Shown piece by piece: positions 32,520 to 40,744 of a stretch of 42,938 bases of DNA. The translations under genes were made by a program, and so were the position numbers. A model generated the notes under the pieces. The model saw nothing but the letters and a program-made list of their open reading frames with translations. It had not been told where the DNA came from and searched no databases. Numbering within the stretch: position 1 is the stretch's first letter; the number at the start of each line of letters is the position of its first letter. Source of the DNA: an uncultured Pseudomonas sp. (GTDB lineage: Bacteria; Pseudomonadota; Gammaproteobacteria; Pseudomonadales; Pseudomonadaceae); assembly GCA_943912755.1 (NCBI GenBank), contig CALTWF010000045.1, positions 1-42,938 on the forward strand, given 5' to 3'.

Positions 32520-32810
32520 TCAGCCCCGGGCCTTGTCGATGATCTCGATGTATTCCGGCGCATTGCGCTGGTCGGCGATCACCTCGACGAAGGTCTTGCC
32601 GTGCTCGTCCTTGCCATCCAGGTCGTAGCCCGCTTCGACGAAGAAACCGACATAACGCTCGAAATCGTCGATGCGCAGGCCGCGATAGCCCTTGATCAGC
32701 TTGTGGTGCGAAGGCGAGGTCAGGCCATCGGCCGGCTCGTAGATAAGGAACGATTTGACGTAGTCGTCGCTGATTTCGTCGCCAATCACCTGTTTCTTGT
32801 CTTTACGCAT
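32520..32810 (-). CDS. PA4642-family hypothetical protein
   Basis: 96 residues starting MRKDKKQVIGDEI. The ATG at 32810 follows GGAG; the frame opens to 32840 but that N-terminus is not needed. It has an acidic patch and HKLIKGYRGLRIDDFERYVGFF. I recall the same protein next to mqoB in P. aeruginosa; no function is known. Confidence 0.7.
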   Translation of the reverse strand: MRKDKKQVIGDEISDDYVKSFLIYEPADGLTSPSHHKLIKGYRGLRIDDFERYVGFFVEAGYDLDGKDEHGKTFVEVIADQRNAPEYIEIIDKARG

Positions 32811-32872
32811 TACCGACTCCAACTGAACCATCACGGACATTTTCCCAATGGGCCGGGAGTGTACCCCGCCAC

Positions 32873-33343
32873 TCAGCGCGTGCGAAGGGTTCCGGTATGC
32901 AGATCGGCCCAGATATGCCCGTTGGCGTAGCTGAGGAACTGCACATAGACGGTGTCGTTGCGCAGCAGGTCGAGAATCACCTGGTACTGCGCCGGTGCGT
33001 AGTTGAGGGTCAGGGTACGGGTCGCGCTGTCATAGGCCGGCTTGCGCAGGCTCTTGCCCTCGCCGTCGAAGCTGATCACCACCTGGCTGATGCTGGCGCC
33101 CTGGCTCAGGGGCTTGCCCTTGAGGCGCATGGTCAGCGACGAGGTGATCGGCAGCGGCTGCTGGCTGGATTGGCGCTGGTTGCCCACCACCACCGAATAG
33201 TGGGTGACTTGCAGCAGCTCCTGGGTTTCCGGAGCGTCCTGGCGTACGGCCAGTTCGTCCGGTGGCAGGAACTGGCTGTGCATCGGTGCAGCTGCGACCG
33301 CGGGGAGGCTGATGAACAAGAGAAGCGGGAGGATCGCACGCAT
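32873..33343 (-). CDS. Hypothetical exported protein
   Basis: 156 residues with a signal peptide (RAILPLLLFISLPAVAAA). The mature part is beta-rich and has no recognised catalytic motif. AAGGAG precedes the ATG at 33343; the upstream extension to 33379 is not credible as signal. Its place between the PA4642-like gene and the WbuC-like gene is the only context. Confidence 0.7.
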   Translation of the reverse strand: MRAILPLLLFISLPAVAAAPMHSQFLPPDELAVRQDAPETQELLQVTHYSVVVGNQRQSSQQPLPITSSLTMRLKGKPLSQGASISQVVISFDGEGKSLRKPAYDSATRTLTLNYAPAQYQVILDLLRNDTVYVQFLSYANGHIWADLHTGTLRTR

Positions 33344-33397
33344 GACAGGCTCCTTGGAGGCGGCCTGGCACTCTAGCATGACGACCCTCGCAGGGGA

Positions 33398-33871
33398 TCA
33401 ATCGAACTGCGCGCGCATCCAGTCCTGATAGGCAGCCACCCCGGCCTCGCCTTCCTTCGGCGCCCAGGGCGCCATATCGCCGTCGCCCAACGGGCGGTAC
33501 GGACCGGCCTTGCATTCGAACAGCAGGCTGTCGCGCTCCAGCACCACCAGGCTGTGGAAGATCCCTACCGGCAGGTCGACACCGAGGCATTCACCGCCAG
33601 CCTGAAGGACACGCTTGTCCACCACGGCACCGGCGTCATCGAAAATCAGCAGCCCCAGCCTGCCCTTGAGCACTACCAGGGTTTCCGCCTTGTCCAGGGC
33701 CTGGTGGCGATGGGGTGGAATATAGGTTTCCGGCTGCAGGCCAATGACCATGCGGTGGCACGGCTCATCCATCTCGTGGAGATTGTGGTGCTGGCGGCCG
33801 CGCGGACTCCGCGCGGCCTTTTGCGCCATGTCGGCGAACAATGACTGATCGAGGAAACCGGGCTGGCGCAT
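33398..33871 (-). CDS. WbuC-family cupin protein
   Basis: 157 residues. The cupin motif H-x-H (PPHRHQALDKAETLVVLKG) and the second HSLVVLERDS match WbuC-type metallo-cupins, found near surface-sugar genes in some bacteria; no role is known here. The ATG at 33871 lies five bases from the hpt stop, with AGGGG upstream, so translation is likely coupled with hpt. Confidence 0.78.
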   Translation of the reverse strand: MRQPGFLDQSLFADMAQKAARSPRGRQHHNLHEMDEPCHRMVIGLQPETYIPPHRHQALDKAETLVVLKGRLGLLIFDDAGAVVDKRVLQAGGECLGVDLPVGIFHSLVVLERDSLLFECKAGPYRPLGDGDMAPWAPKEGEAGVAAYQDWMRAQFD

Positions 33872-33875
33872 GGGA

Positions 33876-34433
33876 TCAGAGCCCCTTGACCGCATAGATG
33901 CCATTGGCGTTGCGCCAGTAGCCCTTGTAATCCATGCCGTAGCCGAAGACATAGCGGTCGACGCAGCTCAGGCCGACGAAGTCCGCCTTGAGGTCCGGGC
34001 TGGCCTTGCGTTCATGATCCTTGTCGATCAGCACGGCGGTGTGCACGGCGCGGGCACCGGCATGCCGGCAGAAATCGATGATGGCGCTGAGGGTGTGCCC
34101 TTCGTCGAGGATGTCGTCGATGATCAGCACATCGCGGTCGATGAACGATACTTCCGGCTTGGCTTTCCAGAACAGGTCGCCGCCGGTGGTCTGGTTGCGG
34201 TAGCGGGTCGCGTGCAGGTAGGACGACTCCAGCGGGAACTGCAGGTGGGTCAGCAGCTTGCCGGCGAAGATCAGGCCGCCGTTCATCACGCAGAACACTA
34301 CCGGATTGCTCTCGGCCAGGCGCTCGGTGATCTGTACGCCGACACGGGCGATGGCCGCCTCGACTGCGGCTTCATCGTGCAGGCAGTCGGCCTCGCGCAT
34401 GACTTGACGGATGTGCTCGAGATCAGCGGACAT
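33876..34433 (-). CDS. hpt: Hypoxanthine-guanine phosphoribosyltransferase
   Basis: 185 residues, type I phosphoribosyltransferase. The PRPP motif VLIIDDILDEGHTL is centred near residues 105-118 and the flexible-loop region and VDRYVFGYGMDY substrate segment are present. It salvages hypoxanthine and guanine with PRPP. GGAG precedes the ATG at 34433. It is divergent from upp across a 164-base control region. Confidence 0.92.
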   Translation of the reverse strand: MSADLEHIRQVMREADCLHDEAAVEAAIARVGVQITERLAESNPVVFCVMNGGLIFAGKLLTHLQFPLESSYLHATRYRNQTTGGDLFWKAKPEVSFIDRDVLIIDDILDEGHTLSAIIDFCRHAGARAVHTAVLIDKDHERKASPDLKADFVGLSCVDRYVFGYGMDYKGYWRNANGIYAVKGL

Positions 34434-34506
34434 GAAACTCTCCAGGGAGTCAGGTTTTGGAAAAGCGGGCAAAGGTACGCATCCATACGCACCAGATCAA
34501 GCATTT

Positions 34507-34534
34507 CTGGACTAACGTCCAGTGTGCCTATAGG
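34507..34534. promoter_or_regulatory. Dyads in the hpt-upp divergent region
   Basis: CTGGAC-TAAC-GTCCAG (34507-34522) and the CCTATAGG palindrome (34527-34534) lie side by side between the two salvage genes. They may be an operator or overlap a promoter; no regulator can be named. Confidence 0.3.
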
Positions 34535-34597
34535 ACACATGCGACCGAATAGATTAATCTAGCGCGGTTTTTTTGCCCGCATTCCGGAGCCCTCCCC

Positions 34598-35236
34598 ATG
34601 TCCATCCGTGAGATCCGCCATCCGCTGATCCGCCACAAGCTCGGCCTCATGCGCCGTGCCGATATCAGCACCAAGAACTTTCGCGAACTCGCCCAGGAAG
34701 TCGGCGCGCTCCTGACCTACGAAGCCACCCAGGACCTGCCCCTAGAAAACTACGAAATCGACGGCTGGTGCGGCAAGGTCCAGGTCGAGAAGATCGCCGG
34801 CAAGAAGATCACCGTGGTGCCGATCCTGCGCGCCGGGATCGGCATGCTCGAAGGCGTCCTCAGCCTGATCCCGGGCGCCAAGGTCAGCGCCGTGGGCGTG
34901 GCGCGCAACGAGGAAACCCTCGAAGCGCACACCTACCTGGAAAAGCTCGCCCCGGAAATCGACCAGCGCCTGGCCCTGATCATCGACCCGATGCTGGCCA
35001 CCGGCGGCTCCATGGTCGCCACCATCGACCTGCTCAAGCGTGCCGGCTGCAAGGACATCCGCGCGATGGTCCTGGTCGCCGCGCCGGAAGGCATCGCCGT
35101 GGTGGAAAAAGCCCACCCGGACGTACAGCTCTACACCGCCTCGATCGACCAGCGCCTGAACGAGGACGGCTACATCATTCCTGGCCTCGGCGACGCCGGC
35201 GACAAGATCTTCGGCACCAAGCAGAAGGACGCCTGA
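34598..35236 (+). CDS. upp: Uracil phosphoribosyltransferase
   Basis: 212 residues, full length. The PRPP-binding motif DPMLATGGSM, the early RHKLGLMR segment and the C-terminal YIIPGLGDAGD are typical Upp signatures. It converts uracil and PRPP to UMP. CCGGAG precedes the ATG. uraA starts two bases after its stop, giving a transport-plus-salvage operon. Confidence 0.95.
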   Translation: MSIREIRHPLIRHKLGLMRRADISTKNFRELAQEVGALLTYEATQDLPLENYEIDGWCGKVQVEKIAGKKITVVPILRAGIGMLEGVLSLIPGAKVSAVGVARNEETLEAHTYLEKLAPEIDQRLALIIDPMLATGGSMVATIDLLKRAGCKDIRAMVLVAAPEGIAVVEKAHPDVQLYTASIDQRLNEDGYIIPGLGDAGDKIFGTKQKDA

Positions 35237-35238
35237 GC

Positions 35239-36513
35239 ATGCAGGACGAGTTCAACGACCCGCTCTGGCGGCAGATCGTCTCCGGCGCGCAAATGCTCTT
35301 CGTGGCCTTCGGCGCCCTGGTGCTGATGCCACTGATCACCGGCCTGGACCCCAACGTGGCGCTGTTCACCGCGGGCCTCGGTACCCTGCTGTTCCAGATC
35401 GTCACCGGCCGCCAGGTTCCGGTATTCCTCGCCTCCAGCTTCGCCTTCATTACCCCGATCATCCTCGCCAAGGGCCAGTTCGGCCTGGCCGAGACCATGG
35501 GCGGCGTGATGGCGGCCGGCTTCGTCTACACCTTCCTGGGCCTGGCGGTGAAGATCAAGGGCACCGGTTTTATCGACCGCCTGCTGCCACCGGTAGTGAT
35601 CGGCCCGGTGATCATTTCCATCGGCCTGGCCATGGCACCGATCGCCGCCAACATGGCGATGGGCAAGGCCGGTGACGGCTCGGTCCTGCTGCCGTACAGC
35701 ACGGCGATGATGATCTCCATGCCGGCATTGCTGACCACTCTGATCGTCGCCGTGTTCGGCAAGGGCATCTTCCGCCTGGTGCCGATCATCGCCGGCGTGC
35801 TGGTGGGCTTCGCCCTGTCGTTCGCCTTCGGCGTGGTCGACGTGGCCAAGATCGCCGCCGCGCCCTGGCTGGAACTGCCGAAGTTCACCGCCCCGGCGTT
35901 CAACTGGCAGGCCATCCTGTTCATCGTTCCGGTGGCCCTGGCCCCGGCGATCGAGCATATCGGCGGGGTGATCGCGGTCGGCAGCGTGACCGGTCGCGAC
36001 TACCTGAAGAAACCGGGCCTGCACCGCACCCTGCTGGGTGACGGCATCGCCACCACCACCGCCGGCCTGTTCGGCGGCCCGCCCAACACCACCTACGCCG
36101 AAGTCACCGGCGCGGTGATGCTGACCAAGAACTACAACCCAAAGATCATGACCTGGGCGGCGATCTTCGCCATCACCCTGGCTTTCATCGGCAAGTTCGG
36201 CGCCCTGCTGCAAAGCATCCCGGTACCGGTGATGGGCGGCATCCTCTGCCTGCTGTTCGGCTCGATCGCGGCGGTGGGCATGAACACCATGATCCGCCAC
36301 AAGATCGACCTCGGCGAAGCGCGCAACCTGGTGATCGTCTCGGTGACCCTGGTCTTCGGTATCGGCGGTGTGCTGGTCGGCAGCGGCGACGGCCCGGACG
36401 ACTGGGGCCTGAAAGGCATCGCCCTGTGCGCAGTGGTGGCTATTGCCCTGAACCTGCTGCTGCCGGGCAACGATGGCTGGAAGAAGAAAGTGATGGACGA
36501 TCATCTGCCTTGA
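35239..36513 (+). CDS. uraA: Uracil permease (nucleobase:cation symporter-2 family)
   Basis: 424 residues with about 12-14 transmembrane helices. The NAT/NCS2 signature, in GGPPNTTYAEVTGAV, and the APAIEHIGGVIAVGSVTGRD region with the substrate-binding Glu are present. The upp-uraA gene pair sits directly behind a common start region and ends in a strong terminator, so a single transcript is likely. Confidence 0.93.
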   Translation: MQDEFNDPLWRQIVSGAQMLFVAFGALVLMPLITGLDPNVALFTAGLGTLLFQIVTGRQVPVFLASSFAFITPIILAKGQFGLAETMGGVMAAGFVYTFLGLAVKIKGTGFIDRLLPPVVIGPVIISIGLAMAPIAANMAMGKAGDGSVLLPYSTAMMISMPALLTTLIVAVFGKGIFRLVPIIAGVLVGFALSFAFGVVDVAKIAAAPWLELPKFTAPAFNWQAILFIVPVALAPAIEHIGGVIAVGSVTGRDYLKKPGLHRTLLGDGIATTTAGLFGGPPNTTYAEVTGAVMLTKNYNPKIMTWAAIFAITLAFIGKFGALLQSIPVPVMGGILCLLFGSIAAVGMNTMIRHKIDLGEARNLVIVSVTLVFGIGGVLVGSGDGPDDWGLKGIALCAVVAIALNLLLPGNDGWKKKVMDDHLP

Positions 36514-36535
36514 GCCAGGTGATCATCCATTGAAG

Positions 36536-36571
36536 ACAGAAGGGGCTGCATGTGCAGCCCCTTCTGTTTTT
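36536..36571 (+). terminator. Rho-independent terminator of upp-uraA
   Basis: Perfect 15-base arms with a two-base loop (arms start ACAGAAGGGG), then five T residues, abutting the end of hemH. Confidence 0.93.
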
Positions 36572-37584
36572 CAGGCCCGCTCGCAGAGCGTGGTCAGCGC
36601 CTCGACCCATTGCGGGTGGTCGTTAAGGCATGGCACCAGGGTCAATTGTTCGCCCCCCGCCTCGATGAACTGCTCGCGGCCGCGGTCGCCGATTTCCTCC
36701 AGGGTCTCGATGCAATCGGCGACGAAGGCCGGGCACATCACCAGCAGCTTCTTCGCGCCGGCCTTGGCCAGCTCGTCGAGGCGCGCCTCGGTGTAGGGCT
36801 CGATCCACTTGGCCTTGCCCAGCCGCGACTGGAACGACACCGACCATTTGCCGTCCGCCAGGCCCATCTTCTTCGCAAACGCTTGGGCGGTGCGCAGGCA
36901 CTGGCCGCGATAGCACACGGCGAGCATCTCGGCCGAAGCGTCGCGGCAGCAATCGGCATCCTGGAAGTTGTGCTTGCCGGTGGGGTCGAGCTTTTTCAGG
37001 TGGCGTTCCGGCAGGCCGTGGAAGCTCAGCAGCAGGTGATCGAAATCCTGTTCCAGCCAGGGCCTGGCACTGGCGACCAGGGCATCGATGTACTCGGGCT
37101 GGTCATAGAACGGCCGCAACACGGTCATCTCCAACGGGAGCTTGTGCTCGGCGATGGTGGCCTTGGCCAGTTCCACCACGGTAGTCACCGTGCTGTCGGC
37201 GAACTGCGGATACAGCGGCGCCAGGGTCACTTTGCGTACGCCCTGGGCGGCCAGGCGCTGCAGCACCGACGGCAATGCCGGCTCGCCATAGCGCATGGCG
37301 ATTTCCACCGGGCCATGGCGCCAATGAGGACGCATGGCCTCCTGCAAGCGCCGGGTCAGCTCGACCAGTGGCGACCCCTCCGGCCACCAGATCGAGGCAT
37401 AGGCATGGGCCGACTGTTCCGGGCGCTTGATCAGGATCAGCGACACCAGCAGGCGCCGTACCGGCCACGGCAGGTCGATGACGTAGGGATCCATCAGGAA
37501 CTGATTGAGATAGCGGCGCACATCGGCCACGGAGGTGGACGCCGGCGAACCCAGGTTGACCAGCAGCAAAGCATGATCGGTCAT
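36571..37584 (-). CDS. hemH: Ferrochelatase
   Basis: 337 residues. HemH inserts Fe2+ into protoporphyrin IX at the inner membrane. The metal-site His is in SFHGLPERHL and the second conserved acid in EPYTEARLDEL; QSRLGKAKWIEPY is the usual third block. The ATG follows a short gap after the TIGR01777 gene (13 bases), suggesting co-transcription. No cysteine-ligated [2Fe-2S] C-terminal motif is apparent. Confidence 0.93.
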   Translation of the reverse strand: MTDHALLLVNLGSPASTSVADVRRYLNQFLMDPYVIDLPWPVRRLLVSLILIKRPEQSAHAYASIWWPEGSPLVELTRRLQEAMRPHWRHGPVEIAMRYGEPALPSVLQRLAAQGVRKVTLAPLYPQFADSTVTTVVELAKATIAEHKLPLEMTVLRPFYDQPEYIDALVASARPWLEQDFDHLLLSFHGLPERHLKKLDPTGKHNFQDADCCRDASAEMLAVCYRGQCLRTAQAFAKKMGLADGKWSVSFQSRLGKAKWIEPYTEARLDELAKAGAKKLLVMCPAFVADCIETLEEIGDRGREQFIEAGGEQLTLVPCLNDHPQWVEALTTLCERA

Positions 37585-37596
37585 GCAACATCCTTT

Positions 37597-38499
37597 TCAG
37601 AGGCGCGGGGACAGGGCGTCCAGCGCCGATTGCACATCGTTGAAACGGAAGGTGAAGCCTGCCGCCAGGGCTCGCACCGGACGGGCGCGCTGGCCACCAA
37701 GCAGCAGCGTCGACAACTCACCCAGGCCCGCCTTGAGCACCAGCGCCGGCAACGGCATGAACGCCGGGCGGTGCAGGGTGCGACCCAGGCGGCGGGCGAA
37801 CTCGCGGTTGCGCACCGGTTCCGGAGCGCAGGCATTATAAGGACCGCTGGCGTCATCGCGCTGCAAGAGAAAATCGATCAGGGCGATTTCATCCTCTATA
37901 TGGATCCACGGCATCCACTGCCGGCCATCGCCGATAGGCCCGCCCAGCCCGAGTTTGAACGGCAGGCGCAGGCGCGACAAAAAGCCGCCCTCGGCAGACA
38001 GCACCAGGCCGGTTCGCAGCAGCACCACGCGGATGCCCAGGGCCTCGGCGCGCTGCGCGGTTTCTTCCCAGGCGATGCACAGCTGGCTGGCGAAATCCTC
38101 TTTCACCGGACGCGAAGCCTCGGTCAGCTCGCGCTCGCCGCCATCGCCGTACCACCCCACTGCCGAGCCGGAAACCAGTACTGCCGGGCGCTGCTCGCGG
38201 CGTTCCAGCCAGGCCAGCAGGTGTTCGGTCAGGGTAATCCGGCTGCCCCACAGCTGCGCCCGGCGCGCTGCCGTCCAGGGCCGATCGGCAATCGGCGCAC
38301 CGGCCAGGTTGACCACCGCATCCAGTGCTCCGTCGCCATAGTCCTGCAATTGGCCAATGCCACGAACTCCGGCCCCGCACAGCTTTCCAACCTGTTCGGG
38401 ACGCCGGCTCCACACGGTCAGGTGGTGGCCCTGGTCGAGCCAGTGGCGACACAGCTGCTGTCCGATAAGGCCGGTACCGCCGGTCAGCAATATATTCAT
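37597..38499 (-). CDS. TIGR01777-family oxidoreductase (SDR, YfcH-like)
   Basis: 300 residues of the extended short-chain dehydrogenase type, with NAD(P)-binding motif GGTGLIGQQL near residues 7-16. The family includes YfcH and human SDR39U1 and has no established reaction. It is divergent from the FAD oxidoreductase across 191 bases that hold a LitR operator, so it may also be light controlled, and it precedes hemH on the same strand. Confidence 0.85.
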   Translation of the reverse strand: MNILLTGGTGLIGQQLCRHWLDQGHHLTVWSRRPEQVGKLCGAGVRGIGQLQDYGDGALDAVVNLAGAPIADRPWTAARRAQLWGSRITLTEHLLAWLERREQRPAVLVSGSAVGWYGDGGERELTEASRPVKEDFASQLCIAWEETAQRAEALGIRVVLLRTGLVLSAEGGFLSRLRLPFKLGLGGPIGDGRQWMPWIHIEDEIALIDFLLQRDDASGPYNACAPEPVRNREFARRLGRTLHRPAFMPLPALVLKAGLGELSTLLLGGQRARPVRALAAGFTFRFNDVQSALDALSPRL

Positions 38500-38612
38500 G
38501 GCCGTGTCCTCTGTATGGCGTGGGCTGGTCTATTTTTAAGAGCAAGGCACTTTTTTGACCGTTCACTCTGGGATAAACATAGGCCAACCCGCTGTAACGA
38601 GCCGCTCAATCT

Positions 38613-38636
38613 TATACAGAAATTCAGAGTTGTACA
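38613..38636. promoter_or_regulatory. LitR/PplR-type operator upstream of the FAD oxidoreductase
   Basis: TATACA-N12-TGTACA, an exact fit to the direct repeat T(G/A)TACA-N12-TGTA(C/T)A reported for PplR1, the LitR-type regulator of P. putida. It lies 54-78 bases before the ATG at 38691 and also upstream of the divergent TIGR01777 gene. A 6-base dyad, GACCGA-TACG-TCGGTC at 38645-38660, follows it. Confidence 0.75.
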
Positions 38637-38690
38637 GGTTTGTCGACCGATACGTCGGTCTGTACCGAATCAAGGTTCAAAGAGGCCATC

Positions 38691-39677
38691 ATGACTGTAC
38701 CTATCGCCATCATCGGTGCCGGCATCGCCGGACTCTCCGCAGCACAGGCATTGCAGAAAGCCGGGTTGACCGTGCACCTGTTCGACAAGGGCCACGGCAG
38801 TGGCGGACGCATGGCCAGCAAGCGCAGCGACGCGGGCGCCCTGGATCTTGGCGCGCAGTACTTCACCGCCCGCGACCGGCGCTTCGTCGAGCAGGTCCAG
38901 CATTGGCAGGACAAGGGCTGGGTCGCAGAGTGGAAACCCCAGCTGTACAACTACCGCGACGGCCAGCTGACGCCCTCGCCGGACGAACAGACCCGCTGGG
39001 TCGGCGTCCCGCGCATGAGCGCGATCACCCGTGGGCTGCTCAAGGACGTCACGGTGAACTTCAGCTGCCGCATCAGCGAAGTCTTTCGCGGCAAGCAGTA
39101 CTGGCATCTGCAGGATACCGAGGGCTGCAGCCATGGCCCGTTCAGCCGGGTCATCGTCGCCGTTCCCGCGCCGCAGGCCACGCCGCTGCTGGCCGCCACG
39201 CCGAAACTCGCCGCCGCCGCCGCCGGCGTGCAGATGGAGCCGACCTGGGCCATCGCCCTCGCCTTCGACACCCCGCTCGACACCCCCATGCAAGGCTGCT
39301 TCGTCCAGGACTGCGCACTGGACTGGCTGGCGCGCAACCGTAGCAAGCCGGGCCGCGACGAACACCTGGACACCTGGGTACTGCACGCGACGTCGAACTG
39401 GAGCAAGCAGCACATCGACCTGCCGAAGGAAGCCGTGATCGAGCAGTTGCTGGGCGATTTCGCCGAGCTGGTGGGCTGCGCCGTTCCCGCCCCGAGCTTC
39501 ACCCTGGCCCACCGCTGGCTCTACGCTCGCCCTGCCGGCAACCATGAGTGGGGCGTGCTGGCCGATGCCGACCTGGGCCTTTATGCCTGTGGCGACTGGT
39601 GCCTGTCCGGCCGGGTGGAAGGTGCCTGGCTCAGCGGCCAGGAAGCCGCTCGCCGGTTGATCGAGCATCTGGAATAA
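38691..39677 (+). CDS. FAD-dependent oxidoreductase, amine-oxidase/renalase-like
   Basis: 328 residues. The FAD motif GAGIAGLSAAQAL begins near residue 8, then GSGGRMASKR and LGAQYFTAR fit the renalase-type branch of the amine-oxidase superfamily; the C-terminal CGDWCLSGRVEGAWLSG is the second FAD contact. The substrate is unknown. AGAGG precedes the ATG. A LitR operator lies upstream, and in P. putida a similar gene, as I recall, neighbours the photolyase cluster, so blue-light induction is plausible. Confidence 0.82.
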   Translation: MTVPIAIIGAGIAGLSAAQALQKAGLTVHLFDKGHGSGGRMASKRSDAGALDLGAQYFTARDRRFVEQVQHWQDKGWVAEWKPQLYNYRDGQLTPSPDEQTRWVGVPRMSAITRGLLKDVTVNFSCRISEVFRGKQYWHLQDTEGCSHGPFSRVIVAVPAPQATPLLAATPKLAAAAAGVQMEPTWAIALAFDTPLDTPMQGCFVQDCALDWLARNRSKPGRDEHLDTWVLHATSNWSKQHIDLPKEAVIEQLLGDFAELVGCAVPAPSFTLAHRWLYARPAGNHEWGVLADADLGLYACGDWCLSGRVEGAWLSGQEAARRLIEHLE

Positions 39678-39709
39678 ACCCTGCGGGCACTCCGGCCTCT
39701 ACAAGGATA

Positions 39710-39737
39710 TTGACTTGTACAACCTTGAGCCTATGCT
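39710..39737 (+). promoter_or_regulatory. Candidate sigma-70 promoter of rudS-litR-phrB
   Basis: TTGACT (39710-39715), a 16-base spacer and TATGCT (39732-39737). The spacer holds a TGTACA half site (39716-39721), and the full operator lies just downstream of the expected start near 39744, so binding there should block transcription. Confidence 0.5.
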
Positions 39738-39746
39738 GAGCAAAGT

Positions 39747-39770
39747 TGTACAGGTTTTTGTCTTTGTACA
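39747..39770. promoter_or_regulatory. LitR/PplR-type operator upstream of rudS
   Basis: TGTACA-N12-TGTACA, again an exact fit to the PplR direct repeat, and sharing the flank TTGTACAGGTTT with the site at 38613-38636. It ends 17 bases before the rudS ATG. The extra TGTACA at 39716-39721 is 31 bases upstream, about three helical turns. Confidence 0.78.
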
Positions 39771-39787
39771 AGAAAGGCCGCTCCCGC

Positions 39788-40744
39788 ATGTCCGACCACA
39801 AACCGAAAATCGCCCTCAGCGCCTGCCTGGCCGGTGAAGAAGTCCGCTTCAACGGCGGCCACAAACAGTCCCGTCTGTGCACCGATGTGCTCGCTGAACA
39901 CTTCGAGCTGGTTCCCGTCTGTCCGGAAGTCGCGATCGGCCTGGGTACGCCCCGGGCGGCGATACGCCTGACCGGCGATCCCGAACAGCCCCGGGCCACC
40001 GGCAGCCGCGACCCGTCCCTGGATGTCTCCGAGGCACTACGCAATTACGCCGGGCACGCCGCAGCCGAGCTGCACGATATCTGCGGCTACATCTTCATGC
40101 AGAAATCGCCGTCCTGCGGGCTGGAGCGGATCAAGGTCTACCAGGCCAACGGCTACCCCGCCCGCCAGCGCGCCAGCGGCCTGTATGCCGCGCGCTTTCG
40201 CGAGCTGCGCCCGGACCTGCCGGTGGAGGAAGAAGGCCGCCTGTGCGACCCGGTGCTGCGGGAAAACTTCATCACCCGGGTGCTGGCCTATGCCGACTGG
40301 CAGCAGTTGCGCAGCGAGGGCCTGAGCCGGCATGCGCTGATCGCCTTCCACTCGCGCTACAAGTACCAGCTGATGGCGCACAACCCCGAGCAATACAAGG
40401 TGCTCGGCAAGCTGCTGGGCAGCATGACCCGCCAGGACGATCCCGAGGCACTGGGCGCACGCTACTTCAGCCAGTTGATGAGTGCCCTGTCGCGCTGTGC
40501 CAGCCGCGGCACCCACGGCAACGTGCTGATGCACCTGAGCGGCTATCTGCGGCGCTTCCTCGGGCCGCAAGACAAGCAGGAAATCCGCGAGCTGATCGAC
40601 CAGTACATGGCCGGCGTGGTGCCGCTCGTGGTGCCGCTGACCCTGCTCAAGCATCACCTGCGCCATCACCCCGATCCTTACCTGCTGACCCAGGTCTACC
40701 TGCAGCCACACCCGGAAAACCTGAGCCTGCGCAATGCCATCTGA
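39788..40744 (+). CDS. rudS: RudS-type tRNA 4-thiouridine desulfidase (DUF523-DUF1722 fusion)
   Basis: 318 residues. The N-terminal TudS (DUF523) domain (~1-150) carries three cysteines, Cys13 (SACLAG), Cys45 (PVCPE) and Cys110 (SPSCGLE), placed like the [4Fe-4S] ligands of thiouracil desulfidases. The C-terminal DUF1722 domain (~185-310, LIAFHSRYKYQLMAHNPEQYK) is the tRNA-binding part of RudS proteins. RudS removes the near-UV-sensitive s4U modification from tRNA. It starts the operon with litR and phrB; its stop overlaps the litR start by 11 bases. I prefer the ATG at 39788; the frame opens upstream to 39746 inside the operator. Confidence 0.82.
   Translation: MSDHKPKIALSACLAGEEVRFNGGHKQSRLCTDVLAEHFELVPVCPEVAIGLGTPRAAIRLTGDPEQPRATGSRDPSLDVSEALRNYAGHAAAELHDICGYIFMQKSPSCGLERIKVYQANGYPARQRASGLYAARFRELRPDLPVEEEGRLCDPVLRENFITRVLAYADWQQLRSEGLSRHALIAFHSRYKYQLMAHNPEQYKVLGKLLGSMTRQDDPEALGARYFSQLMSALSRCASRGTHGNVLMHLSGYLRRFLGPQDKQEIRELIDQYMAGVVPLVVPLTLLKHHLRHHPDPYLLTQVYLQPHPENLSLRNAI

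Noticed and set aside
36550..38694. 714-residue rightward open frame across hemH and the TIGR01777 gene
   Set aside because: It crosses two well-supported leftward genes and the LitR operator; no motif or ribosome binding site.
34598..40744. Functional link between uracil salvage (upp, uraA) and the desulfidase through thiouracil
   Set aside because: The DUF1722 fusion points to tRNA rather than free thiouracil, and the genes are in separate transcripts with other genes between.
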